DNA of 64,000 nucleotides from Burkholderiales bacterium. GTDB lineage: Bacteria > Pseudomonadota > Gammaproteobacteria > Burkholderiales > Burkholderiaceae_E. Within the stretch, counting starts at the first letter, position 1. Every line of letters starts with the position of its first letter. The notes beneath the pieces were generated by a model. The model was not told the DNA's origin, made no database searches, and saw nothing but the letters and a program-made list of their open reading frames with translations. Below, in pieces: positions 1-10,068 of the stretch. Both the position numbers and the translations under genes were made by a program. The stretch lies in NCBI GenBank assembly GCA_026399875.1, contig JAPLQF010000031.1, positions 1-64,000 of the forward strand. Direction: 5' to 3'.

Positions 1-296
1 CCTCTCAGACCAGCTACAGATCGTCGCCTTGGTAGGCTTTTACCCTACCAACTAGCTAATCTGCCATCGGCCGCTCCAATAGCGCGAGGTCTTGCGATCC
101 CCCGCTTTCAACCGTAGTTCGTATGCGGTATTAGCGTAGCTTTCGCTACGTTATCCCCCACTACTGGGTACGTTCCGATGTATTACTCACCCGTTCGCCA
201 CTCGCCACCAGGGTTGCCCCCGTGCTGCCGTTCGACTTGCATGTGTAAGGCATGCCGCTAGCGTTCAATCTGAGCCAGGATCAAACTCTTCAGTTT
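1..296 (-). rRNA. rrs: 16S ribosomal RNA, 5' part (cut by window edge)
   Basis: The complement of the universal 5' primer site (AGAGTTTGATC-type) lies at about 270-290, so the mature 5' end is near position 296 and the gene runs leftward out of the window. Roughly the first 290 nucleotides are present, including the conserved stretch ending in GCTGGTCTGAGAGG at the window start. The sequence looks like Burkholderiales 16S by eye. It is the first gene of an rrn operon whose leader and promoters lie at 297-703. The 5' boundary is accurate to a few bases; the 3' part is outside the window. Confidence 0.97.
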
Positions 297-350
297 AATC
301 GTTGGCAACTTACCTAAATAAGTCGCTGCTCAATGGAATTGATCGTAATG

Positions 351-368
351 ACCGTAATAAATTACGGT
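351..368. repeat. Perfect 8-bp inverted repeat in the rrn leader
   Basis: ACCGTAAT, a two-base AA spacer, then ATTACGGT. It sits inside the transcribed 16S leader about 55 bases upstream of the mature 5' end. A further imperfect pairing of GATC-containing arms around 340 and 376 could extend it. It would form a hairpin in the pre-rRNA. A role in processing is only an inference. Confidence 0.6.
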
Positions 369-492
369 TACCTTGATCATTCGCATGAGCGTTTGATATT
401 TTCCACTCGGCTTGCAGTCTGGCTTGCGCTTTCCTGCCTGCTTCGCGGTGTTGGCGTTTCCGCCCAAACGCCCACGCTTATCGGCTGTTTAG

Positions 493-505
493 TTTTTAAA
501 GAGCA
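493..505 (-). promoter_or_regulatory. rrn boxA antitermination element
   Basis: Read on the minus strand this is TGCTCTTTAAAAA, matching the bacterial rrn boxA consensus (TGCTCTTTAACAA). It lies in the leader between the promoters and 16S, the expected place. BoxA is bound by NusB/NusE to prevent Rho termination in rRNA operons. Confidence 0.85.
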
Positions 506-534
506 CGCTGTCTTTCGATCAGCACAGAAGCGGA

Positions 535-563
535 ATTATGACGCTTCCTTTTCAGCTTGTCAA
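535..563 (-). promoter_or_regulatory. rrn promoter, proximal (P2-like)
   Basis: On the minus strand a perfect -35 TTGACA (563-558) is separated by 17 bases from CATAAT (540-535). Transcription would start near 528 and run through boxA into 16S. The spacing and -35 match are those of a strong sigma-70 promoter. Confidence 0.8.
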
Positions 564-674
564 CTCGGTCTCGGTTTCTGCTGGAGATCTGTGACAACGT
601 CGCGTCTTTTTTGCTCGCCTCGACGGTCAGTCGCTGACCGATCTCGCTGAGCGTTTGAAGCAGCGAAGCCCTCG

Positions 675-703
675 ACTATAGCAGCGAGTTCGAGGGCATG
701 CAA
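675..703 (-). promoter_or_regulatory. rrn promoter, distal (P1-like)
   Basis: On the minus strand TTGCAT (703-698), a 17-base spacer and TATAGT (680-675). It lies about 140 bases upstream of the TTGACA promoter, giving the tandem arrangement common for rRNA operons. The rest of 564-935 shows no gene; it must also hold the promoter for paaI on the plus strand, which I could not pinpoint. Confidence 0.6.
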
Positions 704-935
704 GTTGCCAGACGGAATTCGTTGAGACTGGGCCATTTGCGGCGCGCTGCACGGTGCGGCGCAAGTCTGCTGCAAGCGCGCTTTCTGTAGATTCCCGGGC
801 GTCCTGAGCGCAAGCCGCCGCTTCAGGTTTTGGCACCGCGGTCATGAAAGAGGTGGCAAGCCGCTAGAATTCGGCGATAGCTAGCCCGCCTTGGGCATGC
901 ACGAAAGACAGACAACACACGCGGCGGCGGATCTG

Positions 936-1454
936 ATGTCACAAACGCATTCGGGACCTGAGTCGGAGTCCCTCCGGGTCGCCCAGCTGGCTGCACGCCG
1001 CATGTGGGATGAAGACAAGGCGTCCCAGGCACTCGGCATGACCCTGGCCGACATCGGGCCAGGCTTCGCAGTGCTATCGATGACTGTTCGCGCCGACATG
1101 GCGAACGGTCACGGCATGTGCCACGGCGGATTCATGTTTCTCCTTGCAGACAGCGCGTTTGCATTCGCCTGCAACAGTCACAACCAGCGTGCGGTGGCTG
1201 CCGGAGCGGAAATCCATTTCGTGGCGCCTGCCAAGGTCGGCGATGTACTGACCGCTCAGGCAACTGAGCAGCACCGTGAAGGTCGAAGCGGTTTTTATGA
1301 TGTGCGAGTCACCGATCAGCACGGTGCGCTGATTGCACTTTTTCGCGGCCGCAGCGCGACGATCAAAGGACTTCTCGTAGAGGATGCCGGCTCGGATCCG
1401 GCAGTCGAGCAAGGCCGAACGGCTGACGGCAAGGCAGGCCAGCCAAGAGGATGA
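936..1454 (+). CDS. paaI: PaaI-type hydroxyphenylacetyl-CoA thioesterase
   Basis: Single hotdog-fold acyl-CoA thioesterase of the PaaI family, which hydrolyses phenylacetyl-CoA derivatives and is thought to rescue CoA when the phenylacetate pathway stalls. Family signatures are clear: GHGMCHGG followed by LADSAFAFACNS, the segment carrying the catalytic acidic residue, and a C-terminal ALFRGRSATIKG strand. The chosen ATG gives 172 aa. ATG at 897 or TTG at 891 would add 13-15 residues; none has a convincing ribosome binding site. Relative to the roughly 140-aa family norm there is a C-terminal extension of about 30 residues. paaK follows directly, so the two probably form one transcript. No other paa genes are in the window. 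Confidence 0.88.
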   Translation: MSQTHSGPESESLRVAQLAARRMWDEDKASQALGMTLADIGPGFAVLSMTVRADMANGHGMCHGGFMFLLADSAFAFACNSHNQRAVAAGAEIHFVAPAKVGDVLTAQATEQHREGRSGFYDVRVTDQHGALIALFRGRSATIKGLLVEDAGSDPAVEQGRTADGKAGQPRG

Positions 1455-1458
1455 GCCA

Positions 1459-2748
1459 GTGAGCGATTTGAAACTTGATCCGATCGAGACCGCCAGCATC
1501 GATGAACTGCGCGCTTTGCAGCTCGAGCGGCTGCGCGCAACGCTCGAGCATGCCTATGCGAATGTTCCGCACTATCGGCAGGCTTTCGATGTCGCGGGGG
1601 TTCATCCGCGCGATTTGCGCAGCCTTGAGGATCTGAGTCGTTATCCGTTCACGACCAAAGCGGAACTCAGGGCGAACTATCCCTTCGGCATGTTCGCGGT
1701 GCCGCGTGAGCAGGTTGTTCGGATTCATGCGTCAAGCGGAACCACAGGCAAACCGACGGTGGTGGGCTACACCGCGCGCGATATCGACAACTGGGCGAAT
1801 CTCGTGGCGCGCTCGATTCGCGCAGCAGGTGCGCGCCGTGGCGATCTGGTGCATGTGAGCTATGGCTATGGACTGTTTACAGGCGGCCTGGGCGCTCACT
1901 ACGGCGCCGAGCGACTGGGCCTGACGGTCGTGCCATTCGGTGGCGGACAGACCGAGCGCCAGGTGCAGCTGATCACCGATTTTCGACCCGACATCATCAT
2001 GGTGACGCCGAGCTACATGCTGGCAATCGCCGATGAGTTCGAGCGACAGGGGATGGACCCGGCGCGGTCGAGTCTGCGATTGGGCATCTTCGGCGCAGAG
2101 CCCTGGACGAATGAGATGCGGCGTGAAATCGAAGCCCGTATGGGTATCGACGCGGTCGACATCTATGGGCTGTCGGAAGTGATGGGGCCGGGTGTTGCCA
2201 GCGAATGCGTCGAGACCAAGGATGGACCGACGATCTGGGAGGACCACTTTTTCCCTGAAGTCATCGATCCGGTGACCGGCGCGGTCGTGCCCGACGGTCA
2301 GCCGGGTGAACTGGTGTTCACGTCGCTGACCAAGGAAGCGCTGCCAATCATCCGCTACCGGACGCGCGATTTGACCTGTCTGCTGCCCGGAACAGCGCGA
2401 ACGATGCGTCGGATGCAGAAAATCACTGGCAGATCGGATGACATGATGATCATCCGTGGGGTCAATGTCTTTCCGTCGCAGATCGAAGAACTGATCCTCA
2501 AGCGTGAGATGCTCGCGCCGCATTACGTCTGCGAACTGGAGAAGGACGGGCCGCTGGATGCGCTCACCGTGCGCGTGGAGCTCAAGCCGCAGGTGGGCGG
2601 CGCCGATACGGCAAGCGAGCAGACGTCACTTGAATACGACATCAAAGCCCTGATCGGCGTGAGCTGCAGGGTGCAAATTGAACCGACCGGCGCGATCGAG
2701 CGTTCGGTGGGCAAAGCGAAACGAGTTATCGACCGGAGAAAACAATGA
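1459..2748 (+). CDS. paaK: Phenylacetate-CoA ligase
   Basis: Adenylate-forming enzyme that activates phenylacetate (or a related aryl acid) with ATP and CoA, the first step of aerobic phenylacetate degradation. Visible motifs are the phosphate-binding loop [14 protein letters not shown], the [10 protein letters not shown] adenylation motif, the hinge RYRTRDLT and the C-terminal [20 protein letters not shown] block with a final basic [13 protein letters not shown] start at 1459 is chosen because AAGAGG precedes it by eight bases and it gives 429 aa, the family length; the frame is open further upstream inside paaI. It overlaps acuI by ATGA, so paaI-paaK-acuI-M61 look co-transcribed. Confidence 0.95.
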   Translation: MSDLKLDPIETASIDELRALQLERLRATLEHAYANVPHYRQAFDVAGVHPRDLRSLEDLSRYPFTTKAELRANYPFGMFAVPREQVVRIHASSGTTGKPTVVGYTARDIDNWANLVARSIRAAGARRGDLVHVSYGYGLFTGGLGAHYGAERLGLTVVPFGGGQTERQVQLITDFRPDIIMVTPSYMLAIADEFERQGMDPARSSLRLGIFGAEPWTNEMRREIEARMGIDAVDIYGLSEVMGPGVASECVETKDGPTIWEDHFFPEVIDPVTGAVVPDGQPGELVFTSLTKEALPIIRYRTRDLTCLLPGTARTMRRMQKITGRSDDMMIIRGVNVFPSQIEELILKREMLAPHYVCELEKDGPLDALTVRVELKPQVGGADTASEQTSLEYDIKALIGVSCRVQIEPTGAIERSVGKAKRVIDRRKQ

Positions 2749-3749
2749 CTTCAAGCTTCAGGGCAATCCTGCTCGAAAAGAACGGCGACGCCTTCAGTGT
2801 ATCGATCAGGGACCTGAGCGATCAGGACCTTGAAACCCAAGCAGGCGATGGCGATGTCGTCGTGCAAATTGCCCATTCGACGATCAACTACAAGGACGGA
2901 CTGGCAATCGCCAACCGCTCACCAGTGGTCCGAAAATGGCCGATGGTGCCGGGCATCGATGGTGCAGGCACGGTTGAATCGAGCAGTTTCGCCGGGATCT
3001 CGGCAGGCGATCGCGTGGTGCTCAACGGCTGGGGCGTCGGCGAAAGCCACTGGGGCTGCCTGGGCGGCAAGGCGCGTCTGAAGGGACAGTGGCTGGTGCC
3101 GCTGCCCAAGGCGCTGTCGACGCGACAGGCGATGGCGATCGGTACAGCCGGCTATACCGCAATGCTTTGCGTGATGGCGCTTGAGTCGCAGGGTGTCAAG
3201 CCGGGCGATGGCGAAGTGCTGGTGACCGGTGCAGCCGGCGGCGTGGGCAGCGTTGCCATCGCCCTGCTGTCGGGTCTGGGCTACAAGGTAGTCGCCTCGA
3301 CCGGGCGCGCATCCGAAGCCGACTATCTCAAGGCACTCGGTGCGAGCGACATCATCGACCGGGCGACCCTGTCGGCACCGGGCAAGCCGCTGCAGAAGGA
3401 GCGCTGGGCGGGGGTGGTTGACGCGGTCGGCTCGCATACGCTGGCCAATGCCTGCGCGCAGTCGCGATACCGTGGCGTGGTGGCTGCCTGCGGACTGGCT
3501 CAGGGCATGGATTTCCCGTCGAGCGTGGCGCCCTTCATCCTGCGCGGCGTGCGCCTGATCGGCATCGATTCGGTGATGTGTCCGCAGGCCGAGCGCCGCG
3601 TCGCCTGGGAGCGTCTGGCGCGTGATCTGGACCTGTCGAAGCTCGATGCGATGACCACCGAGATCGGTCTGGCCGATGCGATCGCGCAGGCGCCGAAGAT
3701 TCTGGCAGGCGAAGTCCGCGGAAGACTGGTGGTGGATGTCGCGCGTTAA
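2745..3749 (+). CDS. acuI: Zinc-free MDR oxidoreductase, AcuI/YhdH family
   Basis: Medium-chain dehydrogenase/reductase of the AcuI/YhdH group (334 aa). Characterised members are NADPH-dependent acryloyl-CoA reductases, which detoxify acryloyl-CoA by making propionyl-CoA. The N-terminal GroES-like domain contains NYKDGLAI and the YhdH-like block PGIDGAGTV. The Rossmann domain has [16 protein letters not shown] at roughly residues 160-175. Catalytic-zinc ligands are not evident, as expected for this branch. The ATG overlaps the paaK stop. Its location next to CoA-ester enzymes fits a CoA-thioester substrate, but that is inference. Confidence 0.87.
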   Translation: MTSSFRAILLEKNGDAFSVSIRDLSDQDLETQAGDGDVVVQIAHSTINYKDGLAIANRSPVVRKWPMVPGIDGAGTVESSSFAGISAGDRVVLNGWGVGESHWGCLGGKARLKGQWLVPLPKALSTRQAMAIGTAGYTAMLCVMALESQGVKPGDGEVLVTGAAGGVGSVAIALLSGLGYKVVASTGRASEADYLKALGASDIIDRATLSAPGKPLQKERWAGVVDAVGSHTLANACAQSRYRGVVAACGLAQGMDFPSSVAPFILRGVRLIGIDSVMCPQAERRVAWERLARDLDLSKLDAMTTEIGLADAIAQAPKILAGEVRGRLVVDVAR

Positions 3750-5604
3750 CAATCGGGCAGCCGCAGGCGAGCCGATCAGTTACCGGATCGCCGCCGCAGA
3801 TCCGCATGCCCATCTGTTCGAGGTCACCCTGCGCGTCAGGGAACCCGACGCCGATGGGCAGCGACTGGCGCTGCCGGCGTGGATTCCCGGCAGCTACATG
3901 ATTCGAGAGTTTGCACGCCATATCGTCTCGATCTCGGCGCGCTGCGGCACTCGACCGGTACGGATCAGCAAGATCGACAAGCACACCTGGCTTGCCGAAG
4001 CAGTGGCTGAACCGCTGATCGTCGAATACACCGTCTACGCCTGGGATCTGTCAGTCCGAGCGGCTCATCTGGATGCCACCCACGGATTTCTGAATGCGTC
4101 GAGCGTTTGCCTGCGGGTCATCGGCCAGGAAGCGCGGCCTTGTACGGTCGATCTGGTTGCGCCACCGGCGTCGATCGGGCGCGACTGGCGAGTTGCCACG
4201 ACCCTGCCCGAAGACGGAGCGAAACGACACGGGTTCGGCCGGTATCGGGCCGCTGACTATGACGCGCTGATCGATCATCCGATCGAGATGGGTCGCTTCG
4301 CGATCGCTTCATTTGAGGCCGGTGGCGCCGAACACGAAATCGCGGTCACCGGTCGAAGCGATGTCGATCTGGAACGGCTGACCAGGGACCTCGCACCGCT
4401 GTGTGCCGCTCAGGCGGCGCTTTTCGAGCCGATCACCCAGCGGGCACCGTTTGACCGTTATCTGTTTCTGACCACGGCGGTCGGCGAGGGATACGGTGGA
4501 CTTGAACATCGCGACAGCACGGCCCTGCTGTGCGGGCGCAGCGACCTGCCCTTTGCCGGCATGCGCAATCAGAGCGAGGGGTATCGCGGTTTTCTCGGGT
4601 TGGCGAGCCACGAGTACTTCCATGCCTGGCATGTCAAACGGATCAAACCGGCAGCCTTCGTTCGATATGACCTCGATCAGGAGGTCTATACACGGCTGCT
4701 CTGGATCTTCGAGGGCTTCACCTCCTATTACGATGACCTGATGCTGGTTCGCAGCGGCCTAATCGGCCAGGATGATTACCTGACGCTGCTCGCTAGGACC
4801 ATCTCGGGTGTGCTGCGGGGCCCGGGCCGACAGGTTCAGAGTGTTGCCGAGTCAAGCTTCGATGCCTGGGTCAAGTACTACCGCCAGGATGAGAACTCAC
4901 CGAACTCGGTGGTGAGCTATTACGCCAAAGGCGCGCTGGTGGCGCTGGCGATCGACCTCGCGGTCAGGGCGCGCACCAACGGCCAGGCGAGCCTCGATGA
5001 TGCGATGCGACTGCTCTGGCAGCGCCATGGCACGGGCTTCTATTCGTCACAGGGCGGCCCCGGGCCGGCGCAAAGCGGCTTGGCCGAAGACGGGTTTGCT
5101 GCGGTGCTGCGCGAGGCGACCGGCGTATCGCTGGGCGCAGCCCTGAATCGATGGGTCGAGGGCACCGACGATCTGCCGCTGGCAAAGTTGCTGGCCCCCC
5201 TGGGAGTGACGCTCAAGCTGGCAGCGCCCGATCTCTCGCCCTCACTTGGCGTACGGCTTGCGACACGGTCGGGCGATCTGGCGATTGCAAGCGCTTACAG
5301 CGGAGGCGCCGCGCAGCGCGCAGGATTGTCGGCAGGCGATCTGCTGGTGGCCTGCGATGGCCTGCGGGTCGACGAAAAAGCGCTCAAGGGTCTGTTGTTG
5401 CGCCGCAAGCCTGGCGAGACGGTCGTGCTGCACGCCTTCCGGCGCGATGAGCTGATGCGCTTCGAAGTCAAGCTTGATGCGCCTGCCGCAAGCGAGGCCT
5501 CCCTTGTGGCCACCGACGGGCCGAACACCCTGCGCGAAGACTGGCTGAGCGTGGTCAGTCGAAAAGCGCGCGCAAGGCCTCGCCCGGCTCGGGCGCGCGC
5601 ATGA
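3736..5604 (+). CDS. M61 family metallopeptidase with PDZ domain
   Basis: Peptidase of the M61 (glycyl aminopeptidase-like) family, 622 aa. The N-terminal M61 beta domain begins around [15 protein letters not shown] and contains [17 protein letters not shown], a family hallmark. The zinc site is HEYFH at residues 292-296, followed by HVKRIKP and the downstream glutamate in [12 protein letters not shown]. The C-terminal third carries a PDZ fold with [21 protein letters not shown]. No signal peptide is evident, so a cytoplasmic role is likely. The ATG at 3736 overlaps acuI by 14 bases. The 3' end overlaps convergent trpC by 50 bases. Confidence 0.9.
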   Translation: MSRVNNRAAAGEPISYRIAAADPHAHLFEVTLRVREPDADGQRLALPAWIPGSYMIREFARHIVSISARCGTRPVRISKIDKHTWLAEAVAEPLIVEYTVYAWDLSVRAAHLDATHGFLNASSVCLRVIGQEARPCTVDLVAPPASIGRDWRVATTLPEDGAKRHGFGRYRAADYDALIDHPIEMGRFAIASFEAGGAEHEIAVTGRSDVDLERLTRDLAPLCAAQAALFEPITQRAPFDRYLFLTTAVGEGYGGLEHRDSTALLCGRSDLPFAGMRNQSEGYRGFLGLASHEYFHAWHVKRIKPAAFVRYDLDQEVYTRLLWIFEGFTSYYDDLMLVRSGLIGQDDYLTLLARTISGVLRGPGRQVQSVAESSFDAWVKYYRQDENSPNSVVSYYAKGALVALAIDLAVRARTNGQASLDDAMRLLWQRHGTGFYSSQGGPGPAQSGLAEDGFAAVLREATGVSLGAALNRWVEGTDDLPLAKLLAPLGVTLKLAAPDLSPSLGVRLATRSGDLAIASAYSGGAAQRAGLSAGDLLVACDGLRVDEKALKGLLLRRKPGETVVLHAFRRDELMRFEVKLDAPAASEASLVATDGPNTLREDWLSVVSRKARARPRPARARA

Positions 5605-6364
5605 AGGCTTCGCCCACCAGAAAGGCGTCGACACCGGCGGCGCGCATCGTCAGCACATCACCGCGCGACAGGATGCCGCTCTCGGTCACCGGCAAACGAT
5701 CGGCAGGGATTCGATCCAGCTGAGACAGCGTGGTGTCGAGGCTGACTTCGAAGGTGCGCAGATTGCGGTTGTTTACACCCACCAGCGGTGTGCGCAGCCG
5801 CAAGGCGCGATCGAGTTCGGCGGCATCGTGAACCTCGACCAGCACATCCATGCCAAGCGACAGGGCGCAGGCTTCGAGATCGGCAAGCTGGGCATCGTCC
5901 AAAACCGCGACGATCAGCAAGATGCAGTCGGCGCCCCAGCTGCGCGCCTCATAGACCTGATAGGGGTCGAACAGAAAATCCTTTCGCAGGACCGGCAGAC
6001 TGCAGGCGACACGCGCCGCTTCGAGAAACGCTGGCGAGCCCTGAAAGAAGGACACGTCGGTCAGCACCGACAGGCATGACGCACCGCCCCGCTGATAGGA
6101 CGCCGCAATCTCGGCCGGTTGGAAATGCTCTCGCAGCACACCCTTGCTCGGACTGGCCTTTTTCACCTCGGCGATCACTGCCGCGCGGCCCTGCGAGATT
6201 GATGAGCGCATCGCCGCCTCGAATCCGCGGGGTCGCAGCGGATCGGCCGGATCGATCAGCGTGGCCTCGGCCTTGCGGCGCACATCCGTCAGCGGACGCT
6301 CGGTGAGCGCCTGCGCAACCTCGACCGCCTTGACCTTCATGATTTTCTGCAAAACATCGGACAT
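5555..6364 (-). CDS. trpC: Indole-3-glycerol phosphate synthase
   Basis: TIM-barrel enzyme converting CdRP to indole-3-glycerol phosphate in tryptophan synthesis (269 aa). Diagnostic segments are [14 protein letters not shown] near residues 65-78, [47 protein letters not shown] and [11 protein letters not shown]. It is the standalone form without a fused TrpF domain. It lies 15 bases after trpD and ends inside the M61 gene on the opposite strand. Confidence 0.97.
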   Translation of the reverse strand: MSDVLQKIMKVKAVEVAQALTERPLTDVRRKAEATLIDPADPLRPRGFEAAMRSSISQGRAAVIAEVKKASPSKGVLREHFQPAEIAASYQRGGASCLSVLTDVSFFQGSPAFLEAARVACSLPVLRKDFLFDPYQVYEARSWGADCILLIVAVLDDAQLADLEACALSLGMDVLVEVHDAAELDRALRLRTPLVGVNNRNLRTFEVSLDTTLSQLDRIPADRLPVTESGILSRGDVLTMRAAGVDAFLVGEAFMRAPEPGEALRALFD

Positions 6365-6379
6365 GGTGTCGTGGCCTGA

Positions 6380-7417
6380 TCAGCCGGCAGTGGCAAGGCG
6401 CTGGGTGACAGCGACGAATTCATCGAGCTTGGCGCGAGCAGCGCCGCTGGCAATCGCCTTGCGGGCCAAAACGATGCCATCGGAGATGGACGCGGCGATA
6501 TTGGCCGCATAGAGCGCAGCACCCGCATTGAACACGACAATCTCGCGCGCCGCCCCTGGCGTGTCGTCAAGTGCGGCCAGCAGCATCAGCCGTGATTCGG
6601 CGGCGTCGGCCACGCGAAGCGTGCGATTGGAGATCATCGACAGGCCGAAATCTTCAGGGTGGATCTCGTACTCACGGATCTCGCCATCTTTCAGTTCGCC
6701 GACCATGGTGGCTGCACCAAGCGAAATCTCGTCCATCCCGTCGCGGCCGTGCACCACCAGCACATGATCGGCGCCCAGCCTTTGCATGACCCGCACCTGA
6801 ATACCGACCAGATCGGGGTGAAAGACACCCATCAGGGTATTGGGCGCGCCGGCCGGGTTGGTGAGCGGCCCGAGAATATTGAAGATCGTGCGCATGCCGA
6901 GTTCGCGGCGCACTGGCGCCACGTTTTTCATGGCGGGATGATGATTGGGGGCAAACATGAAGCCGATGCCGGTCGCCTCGAGGCATCGGGCAACCTTGAC
7001 TGAGTCGAGCGTGATGTTGGCACCCAGGGCTTCAAGCACGTCGGCCGCACCGGATTTCGACGACACGCCCCGATTGCCGTGCTTGGCGACTCGGGCGCCG
7101 GCCGCAGCCGCCACGAACATCGAGGCAGTAGAAATGTTGAAGGTATGCGAGCCGTCGCCGCCCGTGCCGACAATGTCGACAAAGTGCGGCAGCGCAGGCA
7201 CCTCGACCCGATTGGCGAACTCGCGCATGACTTGCGCTGCCGCCGAGATCTCGCCGATGGTTTCTTTCTTGACCCGCAAACCGGTCAGGATGGCCGAGGT
7301 CATGAGCGGCGACATCTCGCCGTTCATGATCATGCGCATCAGCGTGAGCATCTCGTCGTGAAAGATCTCGCGGTGCTCGACGGTTCGCTGGAGGGCTTCC
7401 TGGGGGGTTATCGACAT
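6380..7417 (-). CDS. trpD: Anthranilate phosphoribosyltransferase
   Basis: Transfers phosphoribose from PRPP to anthranilate (345 aa, full length). The PRPP/metal-binding loop [17 protein letters not shown], the [14 protein letters not shown] segment, [11 protein letters not shown], and the [10 protein letters not shown] motif near residue 220 are all present. Separate from trpG, as in most betaproteobacteria. Located 48 bases after trpG in a trpG-trpD-trpC run. Confidence 0.97.
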   Translation of the reverse strand: MSITPQEALQRTVEHREIFHDEMLTLMRMIMNGEMSPLMTSAILTGLRVKKETIGEISAAAQVMREFANRVEVPALPHFVDIVGTGGDGSHTFNISTASMFVAAAAGARVAKHGNRGVSSKSGAADVLEALGANITLDSVKVARCLEATGIGFMFAPNHHPAMKNVAPVRRELGMRTIFNILGPLTNPAGAPNTLMGVFHPDLVGIQVRVMQRLGADHVLVVHGRDGMDEISLGAATMVGELKDGEIREYEIHPEDFGLSMISNRTLRVADAAESRLMLLAALDDTPGAAREIVVFNAGAALYAANIAASISDGIVLARKAIASGAARAKLDEFVAVTQRLATAG

Positions 7418-7465
7418 GTTGGCGCCATCATTGGCCCGGTAGCGTTCAAGTGAGGATCCGCGCGC

Positions 7466-8029
7466 TCAGGCGCGCAGAAAATTGCGCAGCAGCGCGTGTC
7501 CGTGTTCGCTCGCGACCGATTCGGGATGAAACTGAACGCCCTCGATCGGGAGCGTGCGATGACGCAGCCCCATGATCTGACCATCGCTGCTGGTGGCGGT
7601 GACTTCGAGGCATTCCGGCAGCGTCTCGAGCTCGACCACCAGCGAGTGATAGCGCGCCACATCGAACGCGGCGGGCAGGTCTCGAAACACGCCCACTCGG
7701 GTGGTATGGATGGTATCGGTCTTGCCATGCATGACCTTGTCGGCTCGCACCACGCGCCCGCCAAAAGCCTGGCCGATGGCCTGATGACCCAGACAGACGC
7801 CAAGCATCGGAATGCGGCCTGCGAAATGTTCGAGCACGCCCAGCGACACACCGGCCTCGGTGGGCGTGCAGGGCCCTGGCGAAATGACGATGCGCTCGGG
7901 CTTCATCGCATCGATATCAGCGACGCTCAGCGCATCGTTGCGCACAGTGACCACCTGCTCACCGAGCTCGCCGAAGTACTGCACGAGGTTGTAGGTGAAG
8001 GAATCGTAGTTATCGATCATCAGCAGCAT
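7466..8029 (-). CDS. trpG: Anthranilate synthase component II (glutamine amidotransferase)
   Basis: Class I glutamine amidotransferase subunit supplying ammonia to TrpE (187 aa). It shows [16 protein letters not shown] at the N-terminus, [12 protein letters not shown], the nucleophile elbow [15 protein letters not shown] and the HPESV segment carrying the catalytic His-Glu pair. It may also serve aminodeoxychorismate synthase (PabA function), as in many bacteria. It normally follows trpE directly in Burkholderiales; here two other genes separate them, so trpGDC needs its own promoter in 8030-8131 or read-through from the acyltransferase gene. Confidence 0.96.
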   Translation of the reverse strand: MLLMIDNYDSFTYNLVQYFGELGEQVVTVRNDALSVADIDAMKPERIVISPGPCTPTEAGVSLGVLEHFAGRIPMLGVCLGHQAIGQAFGGRVVRADKVMHGKTDTIHTTRVGVFRDLPAAFDVARYHSLVVELETLPECLEVTATSSDGQIMGLRHRTLPIEGVQFHPESVASEHGHALLRNFLRA

Positions 8030-8131
8030 AACGGCCCAAACTTATCGATCAGATTGACGACCAGCGGGCAGTTTAACCGGTCGATCCGGGGCGGTCGCTC
8101 CGAATCCACAAAACAAGCGGGCATGTGACGA

Positions 8132-9238
8132 TCAGGCTCGGGCTCGAACCATCAGCAAGGACTGCCAGGCTCTTCGCGTCGGCGAGAACAACGCCGACAG
8201 CCCGACACAGATCGCCACGGTCGCAAGGATGCACAGCGTGTCGACAAACCGGCCACGCGCCGACAAGCCGCAGGCTGCCGCCAGCAGAAGGATCGGGTAG
8301 TGAAAAAGATAGATTCCAAAGGAATGGAAGGCGAGCGAGCGAACCCACGGTGGCGACGGTGGCGAATTCTCGGCATCACCGGCAGCTATCGTCAGAATCA
8401 TGGCGGTGAACCCCGCGGCAATTACCCAATCGGAAAGAAAATAGCGCGAATTGGAAAGACGCATCGAGACGTCAGTCGCCTGCACGATGGCACCGGACAA
8501 CCCCTGCCCCGCCTGATGCAGCCACTCATAAATCGGCGAGATGAACCACAGGCCATATGCCGCCAGCAGCACCACAGCAGGCGACAACCAGGGCGGCCAT
8601 GAGTTGACACCAGGGTGCACTCGCCTGGCATCGACCCGCTGCCAGGCCCATGCGCCGAGCGCCCAGCAGGGTAGAAGCAGCATCACTCGCGGCCCCATCA
8701 GCAGCAGAACCAGCCCGATCTGAAAGGATCGATAGCGGGAGGTGCCCAGGGTCGCCGCGAGCAGCAGATAGAACCAGGCCTCATAGCCCAGTGACCAATA
8801 GGGGATGTTCGAGAAGGCCGCAAACGAGTTGGTCCAGGTCTCGCCCAGGAAAACACCATGAAACCCAAGATGCAACCACCATTTCCGGTAGATCCAGAGC
8901 GGATAAAGGTCTGGGCGCAATGTCTTGCCGATCAGGTCCAGACAGAGCGTGATCAGCAGCGCAGGCACAACCAGGCTATAGAGCCGGGAATAGCGTGCGG
9001 CAAGAAAAGCGGTCGGGTTGCCACGGTGCTCTGACCCCGACTGCATGACGCTGTAGCCCGAGATCACGAAAAAACCAATGACCGCGTCATGAGCCATGTA
9101 GTGCAGGGCGCCGCCTGTGCCAAACGGCAGGAAGCCCAGCTGCTCTGCATGCAGCGCAACGACGATCAGGGCGAGCGCAATGCGCCATCGATCGAGGGCA
9201 GTGAAGACCCGCTTGTGTCGACGCAGTGCTTCGCTCAT
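8132..9238 (-). CDS. Acyltransferase 3 family membrane protein
   Basis: Polytopic inner-membrane acyltransferase of the OafA/YrhL/NodX type (368 aa). About ten hydrophobic segments are visible. The first bears the conserved RIALALIVVALHAEQ histidine motif, followed by VIGFFVISGY and AARYSRLYSLVVPALL. Family members O-acylate envelope sugars such as LPS O-antigen, exopolysaccharide or Nod factors; the substrate cannot be told here. No SGNH hydrolase domain is attached. It sits between trpG and trpE on the same strand as the trp genes, beside a divergent CAP-domain lipoprotein gene. Together they interrupt the usual trpE-trpG order. Confidence 0.88.
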   Translation of the reverse strand: MSEALRRHKRVFTALDRWRIALALIVVALHAEQLGFLPFGTGGALHYMAHDAVIGFFVISGYSVMQSGSEHRGNPTAFLAARYSRLYSLVVPALLITLCLDLIGKTLRPDLYPLWIYRKWWLHLGFHGVFLGETWTNSFAAFSNIPYWSLGYEAWFYLLLAATLGTSRYRSFQIGLVLLLMGPRVMLLLPCWALGAWAWQRVDARRVHPGVNSWPPWLSPAVVLLAAYGLWFISPIYEWLHQAGQGLSGAIVQATDVSMRLSNSRYFLSDWVIAAGFTAMILTIAAGDAENSPPSPPWVRSLAFHSFGIYLFHYPILLLAAACGLSARGRFVDTLCILATVAICVGLSALFSPTRRAWQSLLMVRARA

Positions 9239-9367
9239 GGACGTGTGGCTTCGCTTATGGACGCTTGCCGTTCAACGTGATCGCCTGTCCGTCGATCGGC
9301 CATGGACTCGGAGGCTTTCGTCGACCGTCATACCGTTAGCCCTGTCGAAACACGGGTGGCAAAAACC

Positions 9368-10042
9368 ATGGCACGCGCAGGCATCAGGGTCAATCGAATC
9401 TTCGCCATCACAGTCCTGGCCGCAGCCCAAACCGGCTGCGGTGGCGTGCAGAACGCCATCGAAGCCGCGGTCGCCAGGCAGGTCGATTCAGCGGCGGCAT
9501 CACTGAACAGTGCGGCCACGACCGCGGTTGCTTCAGCGGCGAACTCTGCAGCCAACACGATTGCGACCAGTTCGCCGACAGTGGCCGGCAGCGGCGCTAT
9601 TGGCACGACGGTCACCAGCAAGGACTTCATCGACAAGGCGATCGCGCTGGTCAATGCCGGCCGCAGCGTCGCGCGCAAGTGCGGCACGACCAACTATCCG
9701 GCAGTCGGCGCGCTCAAATGGCAGGCGCAGGCCGAGCAGGCCGCGCTCACTCAGGCTCAGTACCTGCAGCAGAACAATCTGTTCACGCACGACGGCGCAG
9801 GCGGATCGACTGTTGGCAGCCGACTGACCGCGACCGGCTATGTCTGGCAGTCGGTGGGTGAAAACATCGCCGCCGGTTTTCCGGATCTCGAGACGACCGT
9901 CAAAGGCTGGTTCGACAGCGAGGGACATTGCGCCAACCTGATGAATGCGGCGTTTACAGACCTCGGTGTCGCTGGCGTGCTGGGCAGCTCGACGAACTCG
10001 TACAAGACCTACTGGGGCATGGTGCTGGCGCGGCCGCAATAA
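9368..10042 (+). CDS. CAP/SCP-domain secreted lipoprotein
   Basis: 224-aa exported protein with a C-terminal CAP (SCP/PR-1) domain. The chosen ATG gives a lipoprotein signal peptide with lipobox AAQTGC at about residues 20-25; GTG/ATG starts further upstream spoil the signal. A linker rich in Ala, Ser and Thr (about 35-75) precedes the CAP domain, which has FTHDGAGGST, GENIAAGF and the WFDSEGHCANLMNAAF motif. Bacterial CAP proteins are poorly understood; some bind lipids or act at the cell surface. It is the only plus-strand gene within the trp region. It ends 26 bases from the convergent trpE stop. Confidence 0.85.
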   Translation: MARAGIRVNRIFAITVLAAAQTGCGGVQNAIEAAVARQVDSAAASLNSAATTAVASAANSAANTIATSSPTVAGSGAIGTTVTSKDFIDKAIALVNAGRSVARKCGTTNYPAVGALKWQAQAEQAALTQAQYLQQNNLFTHDGAGGSTVGSRLTATGYVWQSVGENIAAGFPDLETTVKGWFDSEGHCANLMNAAFTDLGVAGVLGSSTNSYKTYWGMVLARPQ

Positions 10043-10068
10043 GTCGATGGCAGACCGTTTCAGGCACA

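Noticed and set aside
333-650. Open frame in the 16S leader
   Set aside because: It lies within the rRNA transcription unit, crosses the boxA and promoter, and encodes nothing recognisable.
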